From Candidatus Heimdallarchaeota archaeon (GTDB lineage: Archaea; Asgardarchaeota; Heimdallarchaeia; JABLTI01): a DNA stretch of 25,762 nt. A model generated the notes under the pieces. The model made no database searches. It saw only the letters and a list, made by a program, of their open reading frames with translations, and had not been told where the DNA came from. The translations under genes and the position numbers were made by a program. The DNA lies in the NCBI GenBank assembly GCA_030602675.1, contig JAUVZH010000001.1, positions 1 through 25,762 on the forward strand. The letters are read 5' to 3'. This document shows positions 22,255 to 25,762 of the stretch, in pieces; within the stretch, counting starts at the first letter, position 1, and each line of letters opens with the position of its first letter.

Positions 22255-23403
22255 TTAAAGATCACTAAATGTAGGCCAGACTGAATACAAGTCTGCTAAT
22301 GGACTGGTAGTAAGTGAATCATAGAACAAAACTTGTGCTGCAAAATGAGCATTTGTTTTTGCTGAAAGTTTAACCATAACCAAGTTAAGTCCAGGATTTA
22401 ATGTTACATCAATAACAGTATACCAATCCCTCTTTTTACCGCCACCATTTAAGATGTAATCACCATTTAACCAAATCTTGAATTCAGAGGCTCCGTTAGC
22501 ACCGAAGTTTGTTGTTACAGCTTCTGTACCTGGATTGTAGATGTATGTCCACATATAGACAACTCCTCTTTTGCCCCAGTTTAGATTGTCATTTTTGTCC
22601 CAATTGCCATATTTGTCAATTGCTACTAAACCAGGATGATCACCGGAATCATTGTAAGGAATTATTTGATTATTACTTTGTGTTCCGATATTTCCTTCTG
22701 TGAATTCTCTTTGGTCAGCTAAGAATGGGAAGAAATCTGCTTCATCATCATGACCACATAGAGAAATGAAATCTTGATCTAGATCTGGTTTCTTATTGTC
22801 ATCTTCAAATTCACCAACTAAGAACCAGTGGTTTGGAGAATATCCTAAATCAGTTGGGAATTTCTTCTTAGCATAAACATCATCATCTGGAGTTCTGCCA
22901 ATAAGGGCATTATATTCTGCAAATGGAGGTCCAACTACTCCTTCAAATACATCTGGAATTGCTGCTGGGATTGTTACAACATATCCATGTGATGTATAAA
23001 CACTATCCTCAAAAGTAATTTCTACATTGAATGTTTGGAGTGGTTCAATTTGTTGAGTAACTCCAAGAGCATACATAGTAATTTCTTCAACTGAACCCAT
23101 ATCAATACCAGAGTCCATTGAATACCATAAGTATTCTACACCTGCTTGTATTATAACAATGCTTTCAATATCAGCATTTGAAATACCTTTGTTTACTAAT
23201 GGTAAAGTAATTGTATCGATTAAGCCATCACGATCGTAATCTTCTGCAAAAATAACTCCTGCATCGTCAACTTTCGAATCATAGCTCATATCTAATGTGC
23301 TATAAAGTATGCCAACTGCGAAAAGTGCAACGCCAATTAAGAAAATTGCTGCAATTGTGCCACTCACAGCTTTTTTGTTTCTTAGGATTTTTTTAAAATT
23401 CAT
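22255..23403 (-). CDS. Type IV pilin-like surface protein with calcium-type loop and jelly-roll adhesin domain
   Basis: A 382-aa exported protein. Residues 1-12 (MNFKKILRNKKA) are a basic class III signal peptide. Residues 13-36 (VSGTIAAIFLIGVALFAVGI) are the hydrophobic pilin helix, so cleavage by a PibD/FlaK-type peptidase is expected after A12. An Asp-rich loop, DYDRDGLID (residues 55-63), resembles Ca2+-binding EF-hand/thrombospondin type 3 motifs. A C-terminal beta domain (residues about 280-362: FKIWLNGDYILNGGG, VIDVTLNPGLNLVMVKLSA) resembles PA14 or galactose-binding jelly rolls that bind glycans. It is much larger than ordinary pilins. GAGAGTGATT precedes the ATG, and a TATA box lies about 60 bases upstream. 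No pilus ATPase gene is nearby. The sugar-binding role is inferred. Confidence 0.8.
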   Translation of the reverse strand: MNFKKILRNKKAVSGTIAAIFLIGVALFAVGILYSTLDMSYDSKVDDAGVIFAEDYDRDGLIDTITLPLVNKGISNADIESIVIIQAGVEYLWYSMDSGIDMGSVEEITMYALGVTQQIEPLQTFNVEITFEDSVYTSHGYVVTIPAAIPDVFEGVVGPPFAEYNALIGRTPDDDVYAKKKFPTDLGYSPNHWFLVGEFEDDNKKPDLDQDFISLCGHDDEADFFPFLADQREFTEGNIGTQSNNQIIPYNDSGDHPGLVAIDKYGNWDKNDNLNWGKRGVVYMWTYIYNPGTEAVTTNFGANGASEFKIWLNGDYILNGGGKKRDWYTVIDVTLNPGLNLVMVKLSAKTNAHFAAQVLFYDSLTTSPLADLYSVWPTFSDL

Positions 23404-23646
23404 TTAAAATCACTCTCAAAAATTCATAATCTCATAAGAGTATACAAGCTATAATTAACAAAGATATAATAAAAGCGTTATAGAAAATTTATACTGCATC
23501 CCTAATAAACGCAGTACCCTTTCTAGCTAGGTTCTCCGTATATTTTTGTCGATAACTTTCTCAATTTTCTATGTTTTTTGGGTAAAACAAATAAATTATC
23601 AGAAGATTTTTCACTAGAAAAGTAGTAATTCAAACGAGGAATATCA
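23404..23646. other. Divergent intergenic region, pilin / kynureninase
   Basis: The longest gap in the window (243 bases) has no gene. It holds promoters for both flanking genes, an inverted repeat TACTGC (23492-23497) / GCAGTA (23511-23516), and a short palindrome CTAGCTAG near 23524. AAATAAATTATC near 23590 could be the kynureninase TATA box. Confidence 0.5.
23463..23472 (-). promoter_or_regulatory. TATA box of the pilin-like gene
   Basis: On the minus strand TTATTATATC is a good archaeal TATA box, about 60 bases before the ATG at 23403. It predicts a 5' leader of about 35-40 bases containing the Shine-Dalgarno-like GAGAGTGAT. Confidence 0.45.
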
Positions 23647-24924
23647 ATGAAAGACAACTTTCAAACTAATGAAGATTTTGCGATAAAACTTGATAAAGAA
23701 AATCCATTGTCTAATTTTCGTTCAAAATTCCACATGCTAGAAAATAAAATCTATGTCGATGGAAATTCTCTTGGATTAATGGCAAAAGAATCTGAAAAAT
23801 CTCTTCTAAGAGTAATTAATGAATGGAAATCCATGGCTATTAATGGTTGGCTCGAAGCTGAAAAACCTTGGTTCTTTTTCAGTGAAGAATTAGGAGCATT
23901 AATCGCACCTATGGTTGGTGCTAAACCAGAAGAAGTTGTAGCTACTGGTACTACAACCATCAATCTCCATGCATTGGTCAGTTCATTCTATAACCCGAAA
24001 GAGAATCGAACTAAGATTCTAGCAGATGTTTTGAATTTTCCAACTGATATTTATGCGTTAAAAAGTCAAGTCCTTTTAAAGGGATATGATCCTGCAAAAA
24101 ATTTAGTTCTTACACCAAGCAAGGATGGCAGATTTCTTGAAGAAAAAGAAATTGTGAACCTTATGACTGATGATGTTGCATTAATTGTTCTTCCATCAGT
24201 ACTTTATAGAAGTAGTCAGTTACTAGATATTCCTTATCTTACTTCAGAAGCTCACAAACGTGGAATTTTGATAGGTTTTGATTGCAGTCATTCCGTAGGT
24301 GTAATTCCTCATGAATTCAACAAATGGGATGTTGATTTTGCTTTTTGGTGTGGGTATAAATGGCTAAATGGAGGACCTGGTGCTCCAGCATTTCTTTATG
24401 TAAATAAGAAACACTTCAATACCTATCCAGGACTAACCGGTTGGTTTGGTAATAATAAAGAAACTCAATTCAATATGTCAATCGAATTTGAACCTGCGAA
24501 TAGTGCAGGACGATGGCAAATATCTTCTCCAGGAATTATAGGAGCTGCTGGTATTGAAGGAGCGTTAAATGTAATTTTGGAAGCAGGTATAGAAACAATT
24601 CGAAAGAATTCTCTACTAATGACTTCTTATCTTATTTACCTGATAGATGAATTGCTCACAAATGAACCATACAATTTCACAATAGGCTCCCAAAGAGAGC
24701 AGAATAGAAGGGGAGGTCATATTGCAATTGAAAGAAAAGAATATGCTTTTGAAGTATGTGAAGCATTAAAAGCAAGTGGTGTTGTACCTGACTTTAGATT
24801 ACCAAACATCATTCGTATAGCACCTTCACCATTATACAACACATACCACGAAATTTGGCAAGTTGTTAATAAACTAAAAAACATCATTGATAAGAAGCAG
24901 TTTAAGAAATTTATTAAAAGCTAA
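23647..24924 (+). CDS. kynU: Kynureninase
   Basis: A PLP enzyme that cleaves kynurenine (or 3-hydroxykynurenine) to anthranilate (or 3-hydroxyanthranilate) plus alanine, in tryptophan breakdown or NAD synthesis. At 425 aa it matches bacterial and eukaryotic enzymes. Conserved parts are YVDGNSLGL, ATGTTTINLHAL (PLP phosphate), DCSHSVGVIPHEFNKWDVDFAFWC with the PLP aspartate, the Schiff-base lysine K238 in CGYKWLNGGPG, GWFGNN, and the C-terminal FRLPNIIRIAPSPLYNTYHEIW. GAGG lies 8 bases before ATG 23647. No other kynurenine-pathway gene is in the window. A hairpin and the M3 peptidase gene follow on the same strand. Confidence 0.94.
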   Translation: MKDNFQTNEDFAIKLDKENPLSNFRSKFHMLENKIYVDGNSLGLMAKESEKSLLRVINEWKSMAINGWLEAEKPWFFFSEELGALIAPMVGAKPEEVVATGTTTINLHALVSSFYNPKENRTKILADVLNFPTDIYALKSQVLLKGYDPAKNLVLTPSKDGRFLEEKEIVNLMTDDVALIVLPSVLYRSSQLLDIPYLTSEAHKRGILIGFDCSHSVGVIPHEFNKWDVDFAFWCGYKWLNGGPGAPAFLYVNKKHFNTYPGLTGWFGNNKETQFNMSIEFEPANSAGRWQISSPGIIGAAGIEGALNVILEAGIETIRKNSLLMTSYLIYLIDELLTNEPYNFTIGSQREQNRRGGHIAIERKEYAFEVCEALKASGVVPDFRLPNIIRIAPSPLYNTYHEIWQVVNKLKNIIDKKQFKKFIKS

Positions 24925-24954
24925 AACCGTTTTCAGTGCAGTTTATTATAAAAA

Positions 24955-24978
24955 AAACCAAAACATTAAATTTGGTTT
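24955..24978 (+). terminator. Hairpin after kynureninase
   Basis: AAACCAAA (24955-24962) and TTTGGTTT (24971-24978) form a perfect 8-bp stem with an 8-base loop, 30 bases past the kynureninase stop. It directly follows TTTATTATAAAA (about 24942-24953), which could be the TATA box for the next gene, so this site may end one transcript and begin another. Confidence 0.45.
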
Positions 24979-24983
24979 AGGGA

Positions 24984-25015
24984 ATCCCAAAAACAGACAA
25001 TTCTAATTTTGGGAT
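24984..25015 (+). promoter_or_regulatory. 5'-leader hairpin before the M3 peptidase gene
   Basis: ATCCCAAAA (24984-24992) and TTTTGGGAT (25007-25015) form a perfect 9-bp stem with a 14-base loop, ending 11 bases before ATG 25027. The right arm contains the GGGATGATG stretch that is the only Shine-Dalgarno-like element, so the hairpin could mask it. The same TCCCAAA/TTTGGGA arms occur at 22165-22245. Confidence 0.5.
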
Positions 25016-25026
25016 GATGATTATAT

Positions 25027-25762
25027 ATGACACAAAAAGAAATTGCATGGGACTTATCGGGACTTTTCCCAAGTACAACTGATCCTTCAATTGAGAAGGC
25101 AATAGATAAAATAACAAAAGTAGCTGAAGATTTAGTCAAAAACTATCAAGGTAAAATCCTTGATTTATCAGCAAAGGACTTGTTAAAGTTACTACAAGAA
25201 TATGAAGACTACCTACTTGATGTTAGAGATTTAGGTCTGTTTACCAGTTTGTCTTTTTCAGCAAATATGACTCTACCTGATACTCAAAAGCTCAATGATA
25301 GAGTCAATAAATTACAAGCAAATCTAGGAAAACAATTGGCATTTCTCAATTTGGATATAGGTAAATTGGTGTTCGATAATCCAAAATTAATTTCAGATAA
25401 GGATTTATCAAATTACAAACATTATCTCGAGAAATTAAAACGAGCTGTACCGCACCAATTATCTGAAGTAGAAGAGCAACTAATTATTGAAAAGGATCAA
25501 TATGGTATTAGAGGATGGCAGCAATTACAAAGCAAATGGCTTAATACTAGGATTTTTGATGTGGAAGTTGAAGGTGAAAAGAAGCAGCTCCCATATGGTG
25601 AAGCTAATGCTCTATTGCCACATACTGATAGATCTACTAGAAAATCAGCCAATGAATCTATTTATGGATTACTAGGCAAAGATAGTGAATTATTCTCTTC
25701 AGCTCTGAGAAATGTATGCAATGATTGGATTAATGTTACAAAGAGAAGAAAGTACGAATCCG
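25027..25762 (+). CDS. Oligoendopeptidase F-like M3B metallopeptidase (5' part)
   Basis: The frame opens at ATG 25027 and runs off the end of the window with about 245 codons visible. The N-terminus (IAWDLSGLFPSTTDPSIEKAID) is the typical opening of oligoendopeptidase F proteins: a W-DLS-LF motif followed by a helical domain with LLQEYEDYLLDVRDLGLFTSLSFSANMT. AVPHQLSEVEEQLIIEK and YGEANALLPHTDRSTRKSANESIY also match the family. The zinc-binding HExxH motif lies beyond the window and cannot be checked. M3B enzymes cut short peptides in the cytoplasm, fitting PepD and amino-acid catabolism here. A hairpin may control its translation start. Confidence 0.88.
   Translation, partial: MTQKEIAWDLSGLFPSTTDPSIEKAIDKITKVAEDLVKNYQGKILDLSAKDLLKLLQEYEDYLLDVRDLGLFTSLSFSANMTLPDTQKLNDRVNKLQANLGKQLAFLNLDIGKLVFDNPKLISDKDLSNYKHYLEKLKRAVPHQLSEVEEQLIIEKDQYGIRGWQQLQSKWLNTRIFDVEVEGEKKQLPYGEANALLPHTDRSTRKSANESIYGLLGKDSELFSSALRNVCNDWINVTKRRKYES

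Noticed and set aside
23480..23540. A tRNA or small structured RNA between the pilin and kynureninase genes
   Set aside because: There is a GGTTCT-like stretch and a 6-bp inverted repeat, but no cloverleaf or acceptor stem can be drawn.

Overview
This window comes from an AT-rich archaeal chromosome (roughly one third G+C by eye). Archaeal markers are an RNA polymerase subunit H/Rpb5, an archaeal-type ATP-dependent DNA ligase, a class III (prepilin) signal peptide, TATA-box promoters and Shine-Dalgarno sites that include GGTG. A full-length Rpb5-like subunit, a kynureninase and a GIFT-domain protein point, tentatively, to an Asgard archaeon, perhaps of the Heimdall group. I cannot confirm that without a search. 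The window holds 26 genes I accept plus a short tail of an upstream gene. I see no tRNA, rRNA, insertion sequence, CRISPR array or prophage.

Layout. 1-3.8 kb: unknown proteins, a nitroreductase-like flavoprotein, an endonuclease III-like glycosylase with an Fe-S cluster, and an AbrB-ACT regulator preceded by a perfect 25-bp palindrome. 3.8-8.6 kb: a small membrane protein, a nucleotidyltransferase, a PepD-type dipeptidase, a DapA-like aldolase with an altered active site, and an alpha/beta hydrolase. 8.6-11.9 kb, minus strand: an unknown protein, a glycerol-kinase-like FGGY kinase and a methyltransferase. 12.1-15.7 kb, plus strand: a GIFT (IFT52-like) domain protein, DNA ligase and a helical unknown. 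15.7-17.6 kb, minus strand: a DUF167 protein and two membrane proteins. 17.7-22.1 kb, plus strand: a Rad50/SMC-like ATPase with a zinc module in mid-coil, a HemL-like aminotransferase, RpoH/Rpb5 and a 2[4Fe-4S] ferredoxin. 22.2-25.8 kb: a pilin-like adhesin on the minus strand, kynureninase, and the start of an M3B oligoendopeptidase.

Functionally, the dipeptidase, oligopeptidase, kynureninase, aminotransferase and ferredoxin suit a peptide- and amino-acid-using heterotroph. The DNA ligase and the Rad50-like ATPase have nearly the same palindrome (TAATGTAARACATTA) at their promoters, which suggests shared regulation of DNA maintenance genes. The most notable points are the Rpb5 with an N-terminal nuclease-fold-like jaw, this shared operator, the unusual ATPase, the AbrB-ACT operator, the altered aldolase, and TCCCAAA/TTTGGGA hairpins at two gene boundaries.
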